NCBI GenBank assembly: GCA_003255025.1
Contig: QANY01013337.1
Coordinates: 1,180,237 to 1,244,236 of the forward strand
DNA: 64,000 nucleotides
DNA from: Datisca glomerata
Taxonomy: Eukaryota > Streptophyta > Magnoliopsida > Cucurbitales > Datiscaceae
Direction: 5' to 3'
Below the pieces are notes generated by a model. That model made no database searches, was not told where the DNA came from, and saw nothing but the letters and a program-made list of their open reading frames with translations. Made by a program: the position numbers and the translations under genes. Below are positions 9,781 to 23,082 of this stretch, in pieces (the first letter of the stretch is position 1; each line of letters opens with the position of its first letter).

Positions 9781-10330
9781 TTAATAAAGAATAATTATTA
9801 TTGAACAATGAAAATCAATGTCACCGTCAAGTAAACTATTTAAAACGGAAGAGAGAGTTTTATATACGATCTTGCTTTGAACAAAGCCGGACTGCCGCGC
9901 TCTCGGGGTAAGAAGCAAAGCCTGCTCTCATGATAGCGTAACCGATGACGCACTTGGGTGTCTTTAACATTGCAGCCGCCAGAATCATATGTTATAATTT
10001 TTAATCTACCACTTCCTTGGGAGTAGATCCCAAAATCATTTGAAGATGGAGTTAATTTCTCTTTAAGATATTGGTCTCATGCTCAAACCATTTATCTTTT
10101 CGGCTAATAGTGGATATGACCATGACCGCCCTCCTCCTCTTCTGCATAATTCCAAAGCTGCCGCCCAGAAGACGTTTGAACCAACCAAATCTTCACTTTT
10201 TTCTTGTAATCAAAGAATTCCTCAACGCGCATCCCCAATGTAGTCACTCTCATCAATTACCATGTCACCTAGCAATTACCGAAAGCATTGATTCCCTTCC
10301 AACTGCTCGACGTTTTGCCTCTGAGACACA
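9781..10330. promoter_or_regulatory. Upstream region and 5' UTR of the kinase gene
   Basis: 550 bases between the right end of the MULE and the kinase start codon. No repeat or other gene seen. The short frame 10071-10391 overlaps the start codon in another frame and is not credible. The transcription start cannot be fixed from sequence, so promoter content is inferred from position only. The MULE end lies about 0.55 kb from the start codon. Confidence 0.4.
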
Positions 10331-13300
10331 ATGGGGTGTACTCAGGCAAAGCATTCTCAGGACTCGCCGCCACGGGGGGTTGAGAAGTTGAAACGAGAAA
10401 ATGGGTATGCTAAGGTAAGCTACAGAAGAAGACCCATTTATCAGAAACATTCTGAGAAGGACGATTTTGGTAAATTGTCAAGGACTGCCAGTAAGGTGAG
10501 TGATGGGGGTGGAAGAAAAAGAGTGGTTTTTACTGAACCAGAGAAGGTGAAGATTGATGGAGTTAGTGAAAATGTTTTAAGGAATTCGCCAGAGAAGATT
10601 GAAGGAAATGAGCTTGTGGAGGGCTGGCCAAGTTGGTTTCTTGATAATATACCTGCAGATGTTTTGGCAGGTTTGGTCCCAAGAAGTGCTGATTCCTATG
10701 ATAAACTTGCCAAGGTTAGTGTTACTTTTTAGTATCATAGTTTTCCTTCGCTGAATGAATAATGAATATCATCTTGCTTTGATTTTGGCGGATAGCACAG
10801 GGAAGCTAGTTAGTAATGAAATGTTATTTTCTAAGAAGGGGAGCATACATTACAGTCACTTTGGAGATTGTTCTCATGGCCTGGATTATCGGAGCATGTT
10901 GTGTTTTTTAATTTATTGCGTTTTTTTATGATGAAATATGTGAAGCTGCAATTTTCTTTTGGAAGTGAATAGGTCATCTGGAAGTTCATATTTTGTTGGT
11001 CAAAAACTGCCCAGTAATAATCTATTATATGTATATAGTGTTTTCTTGAATGTTGGAAAGAGTGAAGAAGCTAATGGAATATCTTCTCTTGTTCTTACTG
11101 TAACTTCGTTCTTTCATACTTATGTAGCTATAATTAATCATGTCGATGTAATGATCCTGTTTCTTTGGTCTTGACTAAGTACTTTATGGAAACTACTTTC
11201 TGAAGAAGTATTTCCTCCATGAAATACTTAGAAATGCTTATAATAAGTTTCTTTGTTTTGTCATTTCCTATTCCTTAAACTATCATAGTTCTTTGACAAG
11301 CAAAGTGTTTATTGGATTTAAACCCATACTCATTGGTTTTGTTTTCATATATGAGAAAGTAGAGGAGCGAGCAATTTATTTTTGAATTGGGCCTAATCTT
11401 ATGTATTTGCAGGTTGGCCAAGGGACCTACAGTAACGTTTACAAGGCTCGAGACCGGGACACAGGAAAGATAGTTGCTTTAAAGAAGGTCCGCTTTGACA
11501 CATCAGAGGCTGAGAGTGTCAAGTTCATGGCAAGAGAAATAATGATGCTGCAGAAGCTAGACCATCCCAATATTATAAAGCTTGATGGAATAGTTATATC
11601 AAGGATGCAATATAGTCTTTATTTGGTTTTTGATTTCATGCAATCAGACTTAACCAGGATTATCTCCCGTCCTGGGGAGAGGCTCACTGAAGCACAGGTA
11701 GTTGTTTTTTCTTCTGCCCGTTACAGATCAAGGAGCTTTATGTTCCTACTCGAAAAATTTCTGGATTTTCTATTGTTCTGGAAAATATCATGTGTAAGTT
11801 GCTAAATGCTCTTGATTGGAAATATAGAAGTTTTGTCATAAACACAAGTTTCATGAAGTAGTTTGGAATATTTACTTTCTTTTCTTGATAATACCATTAT
11901 GACATGCATATTGTTGAGGAAGAAAAAGTTGGTATCGAGAGATACATCAATGGATTAGATTTATTAAAATATCAATAAAAGTATCGATGTTGATAGGAAC
12001 TTCCAGGAAATCCACGGAAACTATGAATATTAGTATAAAAAAAATTGAACAGATACATGATAAAAAGCTAAAGAGAATTAGTTGTGCATTAAATATAAAT
12101 TGCGTCTTAATAATCTTAATATAAAAATATGGCGATAACAAATACATGACATAAAGAGTATATCCAGTGCTTTCAATTTCATGAATTCAAATACAGGGAG
12201 ACTTGCTAAAACATTTTAAGTACAGACAATTACCCTAAAATACCTATTATGACCATCTGTTAAGAAGTCTGACCACATCGCTGTTGTGCTAAGGCTAGAA
12301 AATAAGATTACGAAAATAAGATTTCGTAATTTCCCGGCACTGTACTTTATGTCTTAATTTGCTAAAAAATTGATTTTTATGTACATGAATAATTTCTTCC
12401 AGTTTATAGTTTGAAAAAGCGAGTCTAGCTTAAAATTTTCATTTTGTTCTTCAGATGAGACTTGACTTGTAGAAGTAAATTAAATAAGGCATGCAGAAAC
12501 TTGTTCACATCTCACGAACAGTTGGGAAAATTTCCTCCATTTATGACAACTGATAATGTTGGCCGGCCACAATGTCGATATTTACTTCCTTGCATATTGT
12601 AGACTTGAGAAGTTTTCTTTCCTTTATGCCTCCTTTTCCTCCTCTACATGGAGACTTTTGTCACAGTGGGTATGCCCGTGCATTGTGTAGGTGAAGTGCT
12701 ATATGCAGCAGTTACTTTCCGGTCTTCAACATTGCCATGAGAGGGGAATTTTACACCGAGACATTAAGGCATCCAACATATTAATAGACAAAAGTGGGAT
12801 GCTTAAAATTGCAGACTTTGGTCTAGCCAATTTTTTCCCTCCTAAACCAAGACGACCTCTGACAAACCGAGTTGTGACACTTTGGTATAGAGCACCAGAG
12901 CTGCTTTTAGGGTCTACAGACTATGGAGTCGGTATTGATCTTTGGAGTGCCGGTTGCTTGTTGGCCGAGATGTTTGTCGGAAAGCCAATTATGCCTGGGA
13001 GAACAGAGGTAGAACTATCTGTGACATAAGTTATACTCTTATTGGTTGAATACCAAGGAAGCTTAAATTTTTTTATGAGTATACTTCCTTCTGTAAAATA
13101 TTGAATATGCTCAAAAATTTTCCATCAGAAGATTAGAATTTTCTTTATATATTCACCATTTCCAAAATTCTCATGCTTTTTAAACATTTTCCAAGCAAAT
13201 CCTTTCCTCTGTATGAACTTTTCATTTGTATAACAACTCATTACATCAGTTCTTTCACACGTAATGTGTCCATACAATCCAAAAGAACCCTCTTATGAAG

Positions 13301-15639
13301 TAGAACAATCAGTGATCAATACGTTCCTCGTATCAGCAAATAATCTTTTGTCAAGATGTTTGCAATGATTTTTGTTGCTAATTGCCTTGTCTTATTACTT
13401 GCATAAACTAATTGTAATAACCTTGAAGCATATTCAGGTTGAGCAGCTTCATAGGATCTTCAAGCTTTGTGGGTCACCGGTTGAGGATTACTGGAAGAAA
13501 ATGAAGCTACCTGCAAGCTTTCGTCCACCACATCACTATGAGCCTAGTTTCCGAGATACTTTCCCAGATTTTCCTGACTCTTCATTTAGTCTCTTAACCA
13601 GACTTCTTTCTTTGGATCCAGCATGTCGTGGCTCTGCTGCTTCTGCCCTAGAAAATGAAGTGAGTATAAATGACAAGCTTAGTGATTATGGCAAGTTACG
13701 TAGCATTTTATAAGCTTTCGTTCTAATTAATGTCAATTTTATAAGACTAGGATAAAAGATCATATTGTAAGGCTATGTTTGGATTTTGGAAAATATGAAG
13801 TAAAGAAAAATGAGATTTAAATACGAGGAATTAGGAGAAAAGGAAGAATATTATAAAGGTAGTGTATTTCGTTCAATTTTTTCCTCTCTATATTCCACAG
13901 GCTTCAAACAATAGAAGTAGATTCCTTCATTTTCCTTTCCCTTTCCCTTCTAATTTTCAAGTTCCAAACATAGCCTAAATATTTTACATGTTTTGTCTGA
14001 GAAATGAAATGATTTGGATTGCGATTCCATCTCATGCTTTCAGTTAAGCTTTATAGAAGCAAAGTACTATTGTTATCAACAATACGCAAAAATCAAATTG
14101 GTATTATCCAAATTAAATTGTAGCAATACAAAATATGGTTGATTTCTTGATGTCAAGGCAAGGTAAAAGATGAGATATTGCATCCTTTTTTCCAACATTT
14201 CTCATTCAATCATTAAAATCAAAAGGAAATCACGGCACTAGATTTACAATCATGTCTATAAACAGAAGATGAACATTTGGGTATGGAAAGTTCTAACCTT
14301 AAGATTTGGATCATTGTGCATAATTAGTTTTTTTATGCTTTCAGTTCTTTAGTTCATCTCCACTGGCTTGCGACCTTTCAGCTCTACCAGTTATGTACAA
14401 TGAGGAAGATGAGCTGACTCAAACCAACTACAGAAAAAAGTATGATATTTCCTATGTTAATTCATATTCTCTTTTTCTTCGGCTAGAAGCATATTACTTC
14501 CAATGATTAATACACATGACTCGATTTGTCTAATTAACAAGAAACCAATTTCCTAAAGTACAATACTGCAGCGAGTATGCTTAGTTTCTCTATTGATTGA
14601 TATGATCTGATTATACTGCAACTGAAGCCGAAATTTAATCTGCTTGAGATTAACATATCTAGAGATAACAAAGGGGAGAAAAAATCCTTCATCATTTCTC
14701 AAATGCCCGTAAGATGGTTTTTACTTCAGTGAAATTTTAAATGAGCATTGGGATGAATTTAACACTTCTTGCAAACAAGCTTGGCTGTATCGCTTCTCAT
14801 TAACTGTATAGACAGTTGCACTAGTTTATTAAGCTTTCTATGTTATAGGCATAGGAGGTCAAGAAGAAACCGAGCATCTCGCAAAAATAAAGCTCATCTC
14901 AAGAAAGAGCTTATTGTTATACAAGCTGAATCTTCTAAAGAGGTAAACTACCCACTTAATGAATTTCTTAAAGCAGATCTTTTTTTTTTGAACTGGCCAA
15001 AAATGAAATTTTTATCTTGAACCTCTATCAATTGAGTTTGGATCATGATCCTCTGCCATTCCAAATGAAACGGCAGAGGGCAGTTGCCTATATTCGGGCT
15101 GTCCCATCTGATTAGGACAAGCCAAATGTAGGCGCGCAGCAAAAAAATCCTTTTTTCTTTGCTTTTTCACTTAGCCGGATTCAGGCCATCCAGATCGATC
15201 AGACGATCAAGAGAGCAATCATTCCAAATAATAATGCTTGAAGCAAATGTGAGAAAACAAAATCTTATTGGATTCTTTTTCTCTGCAGGAGAGCAATGGC
15301 TTGAACAGCCAAGATGTGGGGGGAAGCACAAGCAACGCATCCTCTAGTTATAAATCAAATAGGAATAATGATAACAGTCTGCCTATATCCTTATCCCCAC
15401 TTTTTCAATCACATCGTAAAAGATTTGCAAGAACTGAAGGTCATCCTAATGCTCTTAAGAATATCAAGAACTATAGCCTTTTGCAGGCTTCTACCCTCTT
15501 ACAAGCCTCTGTAACCGATATCATCAATCCAAAAGAAGGCAACGTTTTTGATAATTTTCACCGCTCACTCTCTACGTTGGATCTTCGAAGCCTCAATCTA
15601 ACTAAAATGCCAAAGCCCTCTGAATCCGACAATGAATAG
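10331..15639 (+). CDS. CDK-like Ser/Thr protein kinase (At1g54610/IBS1-like group), 7 exons
   Basis: Exons read as 10331-10714, 11413-11697, 12691-13008, 13438-13659, 14345-14439, 14849-14942 and 15289-15639. All have GT/AG introns and phases that match, giving 582 residues. The protein begins MGCTQ: Gly2 and Cys3 predict N-myristoylation and palmitoylation, hence membrane attachment. Residues 105-128 hold the family's W-P-x-W and LVPRSADSYDKL pre-kinase motif. The kinase domain (about 125-405) is complete: glycine loop GQGTYSNVY (130-138), ATP-binding Lys152 in VALKK, catalytic HRDIKASN with Asp247, DFG at 265, and VTLWYRAPELLLG as in CDKs. The PSTAIRE position reads SVKFMAREI, typical of the plant CDK-like (CRK/CDKC-related) group rather than cell-cycle CDKs. 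A basic (HRRSRRNRASRKNK) and Ser/Asn-rich tail follows. Family members act in signalling and immune priming (IBS1); the substrate is unknown. Intron 4 carries a MITE. The gene appears intact. Confidence 0.92.
13771..13975. mobile_element. Tourist-like (PIF/Harbinger-type) MITE in kinase intron 4
   Basis: Ends GGCTATGTTTGGA and TCCAAACATAGCC are perfect 13-base inverted repeats, with partial complementarity continuing inward (TTTTGGAAAATATGAAG against CTTCTAATTTTC...). Both sides carry TAA (13768-13770 and 13976-13978), the 3-bp target duplication typical of PIF/Harbinger elements. It is 205 bp long with no coding capacity and lies wholly within an intron. Confidence 0.8.
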
Positions 15640-17158
15640 GACTTTGACAATAAACATTGTTTAACTCCTCCGATTTTAAAGGGCGGTTCTGCAACAATTG
15701 AATGGATTGGTTTATCGGAGAGTCCTGTAAGTTACTGATTTTACTTTTATACTATAACTAGTTACAATACCAAGATTCATATATTTCTGTGTAATCTGAA
15801 AACTTGTGATTTACAAGTCTGTTACATAAAGTCATCTACTCTTTCACTAACAGAACAGAAAAAAGGATTCTGCTTTTGATGTTCATTTCTGCATGCATTT
15901 TCTTTAGAAGTGAGTAAAGATGAAATGTTGGTTTAATCTCTGACAAAGAGAAGAATGTAATTCACACAACTTGTGTGAGTGTGGGCTTAACTATTTGTTT
16001 ATCCACCGTCTAGTCACTAAACCAAAAACTGGCAGCTCAGGATTTTCATAAATATATAGTGAATCGCACGGACAAGTATATAGGGAAGGAAGGGTCTTAA
16101 CATGCACTCAAGAATTAGTTTGGTGCTTAAAAAGGCCTCCAAAAACCTAGAGATAGAAAACGCCATTAGTGCAGGATTGAGAGTTTTACTACGACTAATC
16201 CCACGAGATCTGTACTGTGTGACTTCGAAAGTTTAAACCTTGGACCAAATAGGGAGCAAAGCTCCAACACATCTGCAAAAAGACCATGATATTCGAATTC
16301 TCGAAGTTGTGGGATGTCTTATCTTAGATACCGAATTACCGGTTTCGAATTGATACATTAATGTATTTGATGCATTACATATGGCCTTACATTGGAAATT
16401 AATTTTCAAATATTTGATAATACATTAATGTATTTTCACAAAAGAAGTAATGCATAATTTTGACAATAAAAAGTAATGCATAAAGTGAGTTATAAAACAT
16501 GTTGGTCGCTGAGTGAATTATAAATCATGTGTTAATCCATTATGCATTATTGATATCGGATGTTCCTTTTGGAGGGTTTGTGTGCAATGCATTCGTAGGT
16601 CAAGGATAAATATGCAAATTATAAAGTCTTGGCGAAGCCTCAAATATTATTTTCTTAGGACATAGAAAAATAGGTGTGATTGTAGTTTAAAGTGGCACAA
16701 ATTATAATTAATAAAAGTAATTAAGTAGTTACGAGATTCAGTTCAATTGCTCACACACTTGCTCTTGAACTTAGCTGAATGTGAGGACATTTTGGTATTA
16801 AGAAGCAAAAAAGTATCAAAGAAAATCAAGGTTTATGTTTATCAATGGTTCAAAGTAAACTCAATCCCCTTCCCCATTGTAATACAAAAGGTTTTTCGAA
16901 AGCATTGTGAGGTAAACTTTGACAACTAAATTTAATATAAAGTTTCAACAGTTCTTCCTGCACATGTTGTCATATTAATCTATAAGTTTGACAAAAGAAT
17001 CTAAAAGAAGAAAGAAAGTAAGAGAAAAGTTCTGAAACTGTAATTACAATAGTTGAAAAAAGTTGTGGGAAATGTATAAAACATGTTACCTTCATCCTAG
17101 TAAAACCCAATTTAAATGATTACATAAATAACAAACAGAAAATCCATTTGCTTTTAGT
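15640..17158. other. Kinase 3' UTR and intergenic DNA
   Basis: About 1.5 kb between two convergent genes. The first 100-200 bases are presumably the kinase 3' UTR. The rest, including 16100-16650, contains no recognised gene or repeat. Short direct repeats of TACATTAATGTATTT occur near 16350 and 16425. Confidence 0.5.
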
Positions 17159-17413
17159 TTAATCTTCATAAAAGGTGCGAGAAAACTTGCTTTTGATCCA
17201 CTTGAAGCTGTTGTTCAATGACCTTTTGAGCTTACCTTCAACTGTGTACATGTTATAGGAAGCTACCCTTTGCCTCCTTTTCATTTCTGGGTTGCCTCCT
17301 TCCTTGCTGTTTGAACCATTAAAGCTATATGATTTTGGCATGTCCTCAAACCCAAACTGGGCCTTAGAATAGGAAGTTGAGTTGTACCCTGAAAATGATT
17401 TGCTCTTCTCCAT
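17159..17413 (-). CDS. DUF3511 domain protein
   Basis: A single-exon 84-residue protein. The N-terminal half is Ser/Tyr/Gly-rich (MEKSKSFSGYNSTSYSKAQ). The C-terminal half carries the DUF3511 signature: KRRQRVASYNMYTVEGKLK, followed by a stretch ending SFKWIKSKFSRTFYED. DUF3511 proteins are short, plant-specific and of unknown function, usually about 80-110 residues, so this one is complete. The chosen Met (17413) is the first in frame and fits the family's usual MEKSKS-type start. The gene converges with the kinase gene, with 1.5 kb between their stop codons. Confidence 0.88.
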   Translation of the reverse strand: MEKSKSFSGYNSTSYSKAQFGFEDMPKSYSFNGSNSKEGGNPEMKRRQRVASYNMYTVEGKLKRSLNNSFKWIKSKFSRTFYED

Positions 17414-17723
17414 AGATTTGAGTGAAAAAAAAAATAAAAGGTTAAGAAAATTAGATCATCACTTCCAAATATATGGAAGAAGAGAGACTCATTTTGGAAA
17501 TATAGCAAGCAAAACTATTTGTTTACTGTAATTGCGTGTGAGTGGACCATATGCCTCTGTTTGAGCTATTGGAGTAATTTAGAGGAGAATAATGTTATAT
17601 ATCAGTATCACAGTGTTCAGTATCAATATGACGTAACAATGTATGTGATATGAGACTATTCATACGTATCATTTTTTATAGTATATTTTTTTCATTTACA
17701 TTCATGATCAATATTAAAGTTAC

Positions 17724-17754
<31 letters not shown>

Positions 17755-19985
17755 ACTATTAACTAATAATAGTATTAAACACTAAGGAGCTACACACTTA
17801 GCACTTTTCAAAAAAATAAATTAAATTTATATATATACTATTAACTCATAATAGTGTTAAACACTAAGGAGCTACACACTTAACACTTTAAAAAAATAAA
17901 AATAATTAATTTTTTAATGTGAATAACATGATTGGAATATTTGCAACTAGGATAAGGTGGCAGGCAAAACATAAAAGTAGTCATTTAGGTTCTCTGATAA
18001 AGAGATTAGAAGGTTGAAATTCATAATATATAGAAAGAAGAAAGGTAAATGAAAAAAAAAATATAATCACAAAAGAATGAAATTGCTTCTCTCTTTACAA
18101 AAAGGGGGAGGCCATCAGTATTAGAAGTTAGAATATTCTTTGATGAGTGAACATCTTTTCCATTCACTTGATTGGAGACATATTTCTATAATCCTTGCAT
18201 TAGTAATCAAAAGAAAAACAAATATATTGCACATAACTTATAAGAAAATGGATTCATCCAGAAGTTGGATAAGGTTACTTCAAAGTTTAAGTGGGTTTGT
18301 TCATCAAAGATGACAGCATTTTTGAATGGGGTTGGTGGCTGACTGTACTGTTGAATGATTACGTCGTTACATACAAAATGAATCAACTAAAATAGTTTGG
18401 AGATCATAATTTTTATGGTACAGAAAAATGGACCACAATTTTGTGACAAAATACCCTCCCATCTATAAAGTTTAGATCAAAGTTTCAAAATATCAAATTT
18501 TATGATGTTATCAAAATGCACCTACCATTGGTTGGATGGTGGTGTGTTCCACATAATTATTAAGTCATTGAAGTGGTAAGGCCATTTCTAATGATGGGTA
18601 CACAAACTTGTTAATAGGAATCCACTATGTGAGAAAGTAACAAATAAGAAATAAAAAATCGATCCTTCTGGTGCAAGTTGGCATTTAGATCAAAACTGAC
18701 TAGGCACTAGGTAGAATGGAGTTTGGTTTGGTATACAAACTTGCATGAAGTTAGGTCTGATGAGCTAGTTACTATGACTTTCATCTTTTCTTTTAGGGGC
18801 TTTTTTTAACTACGAGTTTCATCTTTTTTTATCAAATTCTTTTTTTTTATCAAATTATTAAGTCAGCTGTGGATAATGGTAGAGACAATGTCTCAAGCCC
18901 TATTTTTGTAGATGCAAACAATTTGTTGTCTACATCGTCTTGTGAATCTTAGAATATTACGAAGAATAGGTTCAACTTAAGTAAGTGTGATGCCTAGTCA
19001 ATGAAACTCTCTAACAATCAAGTCAGTAGAAAATATTATGTGTAGAACGAAAGAGAGTTTTTTTCAGTGTTTATAGTGAATAGATCTTAGATAATGAACT
19101 CCTTTTTTGGGGATCCAAAAGCTTGAACGGGAGGCCCCTAACTTTTGGTGTCTCATCCCCCTTCTAGGATGATGGAGCTGGGTAATTACCAGAAAGCTGG
19201 TCTGATCGAACTTGATCTAAACAGCTCGCCTTACAATAAGTAAGATTGTCAAAGGGGTTATACGTTCTGCAAGGGACTGAAGTCATTTGATCAGGTTCAA
19301 AGCACATACGATCCATATATAAATTAATAGTAGCGCGCAAGTGCTCTCACTTAGGGAAAAAGTGGATATTGGAAATTCCTGATTATCTAGGGTCTTCCTC
19401 CATATAGGTTATGAATGCATATATAGTTTATAAATATTGATGGACTGCGCGAATATTCCATCTATATGTTGTGAATAATCCTTAATGCTTATCTCACATA
19501 AGGCTATGAGTTATCCATCTATTGTGTGAGTTAGAGTCTTTATCAACGTAGAGCTCTATAAGTGGATTGATGCTTAAGTACCCTGTCTCAGGGAATGAGT
19601 CCTTGCACAATTTGGTCAAGGTTTGAGATTGAGTTCCTTTGATGTGGGACTCATAAATTCAGAGGTAGGTGAGTGGATTTAGAGATTCGTCATTTAACTC
19701 TTATGAATTGATCATAGTAAAACACGACCTATGTCATTCATTTATCTCATGATCTGACTTGGCCAAGCGATAACTAATATATATAGTTTTTTGACAAATT
19801 TGTCCATTTGTTAGTTCTACAAATTCGTACAATGTCCATATCAATGTTAATTATTCATCTGTTACTATTATTTCTTATAAACCTATTCATTTTCTTTTTC
19901 AAGAAACAAATTATCAACTTTAAAAAATATATATTCACATCTCAATAAGTCTCTTAACTTCCTCATAAATCTTTCATATTTCAAA
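17414..19985. other. Intergenic region, mostly unassigned
   Basis: About 2.6 kb with no convincing gene. It holds a (TA)n tract at 17724-17750, the 82-bp tandem duplication listed separately, and a less AT-rich stretch at 19100-19780 that could be an old LTR but shows no paired copy or clear ends within the window. Confidence 0.5.
17752..17898. repeat. 82-bp tandem duplication
   Basis: TATACTATTAACTAATAATA at 17752 recurs with few changes at 17834, each followed by a TTAAACACTAAGGAGCTACA-type sequence and an A-rich run. This is two head-to-tail copies, period 82, next to a (TA)n microsatellite. Confidence 0.85.
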
Positions 19986-19989
19986 CCTC

Positions 19990-20165
19990 TATATTAAATC
20001 ATTGTCCATAAAAAATATTAACACACAATTCTTAGCTAATATTTTAGATTACAACATGAAATTTAGTTTTTTCTATGTCAGGAGGCATTGGAATGTAATG
20101 GCACACAAAATGGCCAAATTTTTTCTATGTCGTTTGGGAGAACACGACAGGATATGTGTATTTTG
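19990..20165 (+). pseudogene. RNase H-like remnant of a LINE-type element
   Basis: The translation contains ILDYNMKFSFFYVRRHWNVM followed by AHKMAKFFLCRLG. This matches the C-terminal motif of the plant RNase H-like domain (RVT_3) found in LINE-related sequences and their domesticated relatives: F-x-x-V-x-R-x-x-N-x-x-A-H-x-x-A. Upstream RNase H and reverse transcriptase parts are absent. A short relic. Confidence 0.6.
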
Positions 20166-20478
20166 CTACTTCTTTGATTTGAACATCATATTTTAGCCTT
20201 CATTATTGTTCACAAGTTTTGAGCTCCAAATAGTTTTAGTTAACTTTTGTTATGTTTTAGTTTCAAGTTTGATTTAATTTTTGAAACATTGTTATTTTTT
20301 AGTTCATTTTAGTATACATAGTGCAACCACTTTTTATTTGTGTTGGCAAAAGGATGTAGATAATGATGGCCCCGGAGTGATAAAATGATGAACCAAAGGA
20401 TCTTGAAGTTTATACCCACATTAGAAAGCTTTTGTTCCCGGCCCGGGGAGGAGGGACTATATGGGACATTGGGACATC

Positions 20479-21215
20479 TAGAGGTGTCACTAAGTGCCAA
20501 GGCACCCATTGGCTCGATGGCTCGGCACAAGTAAAATGCATTCTGGACCCAGCCAGGCGTAAAATTTAGCATGTCGGGCATGGCTTGACACACATCCCAG
20601 AGCCTATAACAGGCTTAAGATATTTTTTATGGCGCAACATAACTCGATACACAAAACTCTATCGGGCCTAGCTCGACCAACTAAAAAAGAGTGTTGTGTT
20701 TATGCATTTGCACAACGGCAGAAGCTACTGTTGTGCAACACAACAACAAAGTGGGCAAGACAATTTACCTTACATTTTTAATTTATTTTATAATTTTTTA
20801 TATATTAATTAATGATTTGATATACTGAATGAGTGTCAGATTTGCTTTATTTAAAATTTAAGCAGTGAAAATTATCAAATGGTAATAAAAAATTGTAAGC
20901 TTATATTTGTAATTGTCTTTATATTTATAAGCTATCTAATAAATAATTTCAATTTTTTTCTATAATGTCATGCCAAAACTATTTGAATAGATGCAACAGT
21001 GTGATATAAAGCTAAGAGACCGGCACAATTAGAGGCTGACACATGTAGGGCCTATCATAGATAAGGCCTGGCACATTTAAGGCACATGTGCATGCCATAA
21101 AAAGGGCTAATCGTGTCGGCTCGGCCCAGCACGCCTAGTAAGTGTGTCATGCCGAGCCATCCCGCCAGACTGCACGTGCCCAAGAAAGTCGTGTCATCCT
21201 ATTTGACACCTCTTA
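20479..21215. mobile_element. Non-autonomous hAT-like element
   Basis: Left end TAGAGGTGTCAC and right end TTGACACCTCTTA form imperfect inverted repeats of the hAT type. Subterminal zones carry inverted copies of a GGCTCGGCAC-like / GTGTCATGCCGAGCC-like word, as many plant hAT elements do. Flanks GGACAT(CT) and GGACATTT give an imperfect 8-bp target duplication. About 737 bp long, GC-rich ends and AT-rich middle, no transposase. The open frames within it on both strands are not coding. Confidence 0.7.
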
Positions 21216-21598
21216 GGACATTTATCTACGGGAGCCTGCACTTTTTTATAAGGAAAGAAATGGGGGAAGAACGAGTAAAAGTTACACCTTGGTCTGAGTG
21301 GGGATAGTATTTCTCTTCTGCATGTCCATGAGTTTTAAAAAATCCAAACATCTCATAGATAAGAGATAGCCAGAGAGGTGAGAATTTATCAAATGAAACC
21401 ACACTCCTTTGAATACATCAGGAGACCAAGGATGAGAAATGGCTGGTGAAAGTTTGAACTCGATTCCTACAGTGATAAATAAAAGCGCAATTGAAATTCT
21501 TAAAAAGTTGTACATTTTTTTTATTGAGAAGACCATTTAATATTACTTGAAGATCAATCTTTCCCCTGGATGAACCATAGAGCCAATAAAAACCATGA
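21216..21598. other. Spacer between hAT and gypsy element
   Basis: 383 bases with no recognised feature. It forms the left flank of the LTR element that starts at 21599. Confidence 0.5.
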
Positions 21599-22310
21599 TG
21601 TTATAGGTGTTCTCTGACCACCAGTAAAACAGTGACACGTGTCATACTGCGTTGAGAAGGTCACTCTAGAAGAGGGTTCAAAAGCTCGACCACCCAGAAG
21701 GAGGAGGCTGGCCTTGCATGGTCGGTCCCAAAAAGGCTCGGGATGCACAAGCCTTAGCACATGAAGGACGAAAAGAGTAAAATGAGCTCGGATGACCCCA
21801 AGCACTAGTGTCACCATTATCCACCAAGAGTGACATCCCAAGTGCGCTTTCCCATAGGCCCGAACGCCAACAGGTCCAATCGCCATTGCAGAATGTCAGA
21901 ATAGCCCCCCTTCGTCCGATCATTTTGAAAGCATGCCAACATTTGATGCCCAACGCTTTATGTTGGGGTCACCTCCCTCCTGTCCGATCAAGGACAGACC
22001 TCGTATCCTAGGACGCTTCCCCAGCATGCTCCCAAGGCTTCCTTGACACGGTTTCTCTAGTAATACTTCAGGTACAAATACTCTCATCTGCTAAGGAAAA
22101 AGGTATGCCATTTATTTCCTAAAGAAACTATGCCAAAATAATTCCAGGATACCGATTAGGTATCAGAGACCCTTAGGTAAGGCAACCACCCTCTGATTTT
22201 CCTCGCCTTCGAGTTATTTATTTGTGTTTTGTAAATTCTGAGGTCAAAGGGAGCTCCACGCTAGGAGAGGATTACATGTAAACTCACTGCTGAACTTTTC
22301 GGTACAAACA
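21599..22310 (+). repeat. 5' LTR of the LARD-like element
   Basis: Begins TGTTATAGGTGTTCTCTGAC and ends GGTACAAACA. Shared blocks with the 3' LTR include AGTGACAC/ATGTCATACTG, GGTCGGTCCCAAA, TAGCACATGAAGGACGAAAAG and ATTATCCACC. The copies clearly differ at many sites, so the insertion is not recent. Confidence 0.85.
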
Positions 22311-23082
22311 TTTGGCGTCTTCTATGGGAAACGGCAAAAAAATCGTTCCTAGTCAAAGAATTTGATTACACAGTAAAGGAAGAAGGATATGGTGGTTATA
22401 ACCAAGAAGAAGAGGAAATCTGTGCCAGTCACCGCTCAAGTCATAACAATCTCTTGCACGTGAATGATCCTCCCCCATGACTTAAAGGCTCGCCACCTGA
22501 ATCATCGCGTACTTGCGGAACCCTAGAAGAAGACTATTCAGGAAAGGATGAGGCAACGCCTTGCCTTAGAGAAACTACCACCTCTCGAGGAAACCAGGAC
22601 TAAAGTGAAACCAGGCATACGATGGCCAAGCTCCCATTTAAAGGTGGAGGTTCTGGTTGGGGTCATCCTAAGAAGACAAAGGAAGGAGCGGTATACTAAG
22701 GGCACCCTATAAAATAACCACGAACGTGCTTACGACCACTCACCATGTCTTCAAGGGAAGAAGGAGAATAGGGATATTGAAGAACAATCAAAGGTAAAGA
22801 CCCCTAAGGAACTTTCTGGGGGTAATATGTGAGCAGCCGTGGAAGATGGAGGAAAGTATCGGTAGGCCACCCTCCGCCCAACTCCTTGGTGTCCTTTTGG
22901 CCACCAATAATTTTGCAAGACTCCCGTGCAAACGGAAGCCACGCGACATGGATAAATGGGTCAGGGGTCTTTTTCAATTGAAACACAGAGACTCGCATCA
23001 ATCCTCCGCGACAAGAATTTCCTAGCTTTCATGCCTTGTACCACTACATTTTCTTGCAAGTCAAGTCAGAACCTGAAGCTCC

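Noticed and set aside
10071..10450. Short open frames on both strands around the kinase start
   Set aside because: They overlap the kinase first exon, which matches its family and has a consistent downstream splice structure; these are shadows.
20309..22011. Open frames across the hAT-like element and first gypsy LTR
   Set aside because: They lie within terminal-repeat or LTR sequence, overlap on opposite strands and show no protein family.
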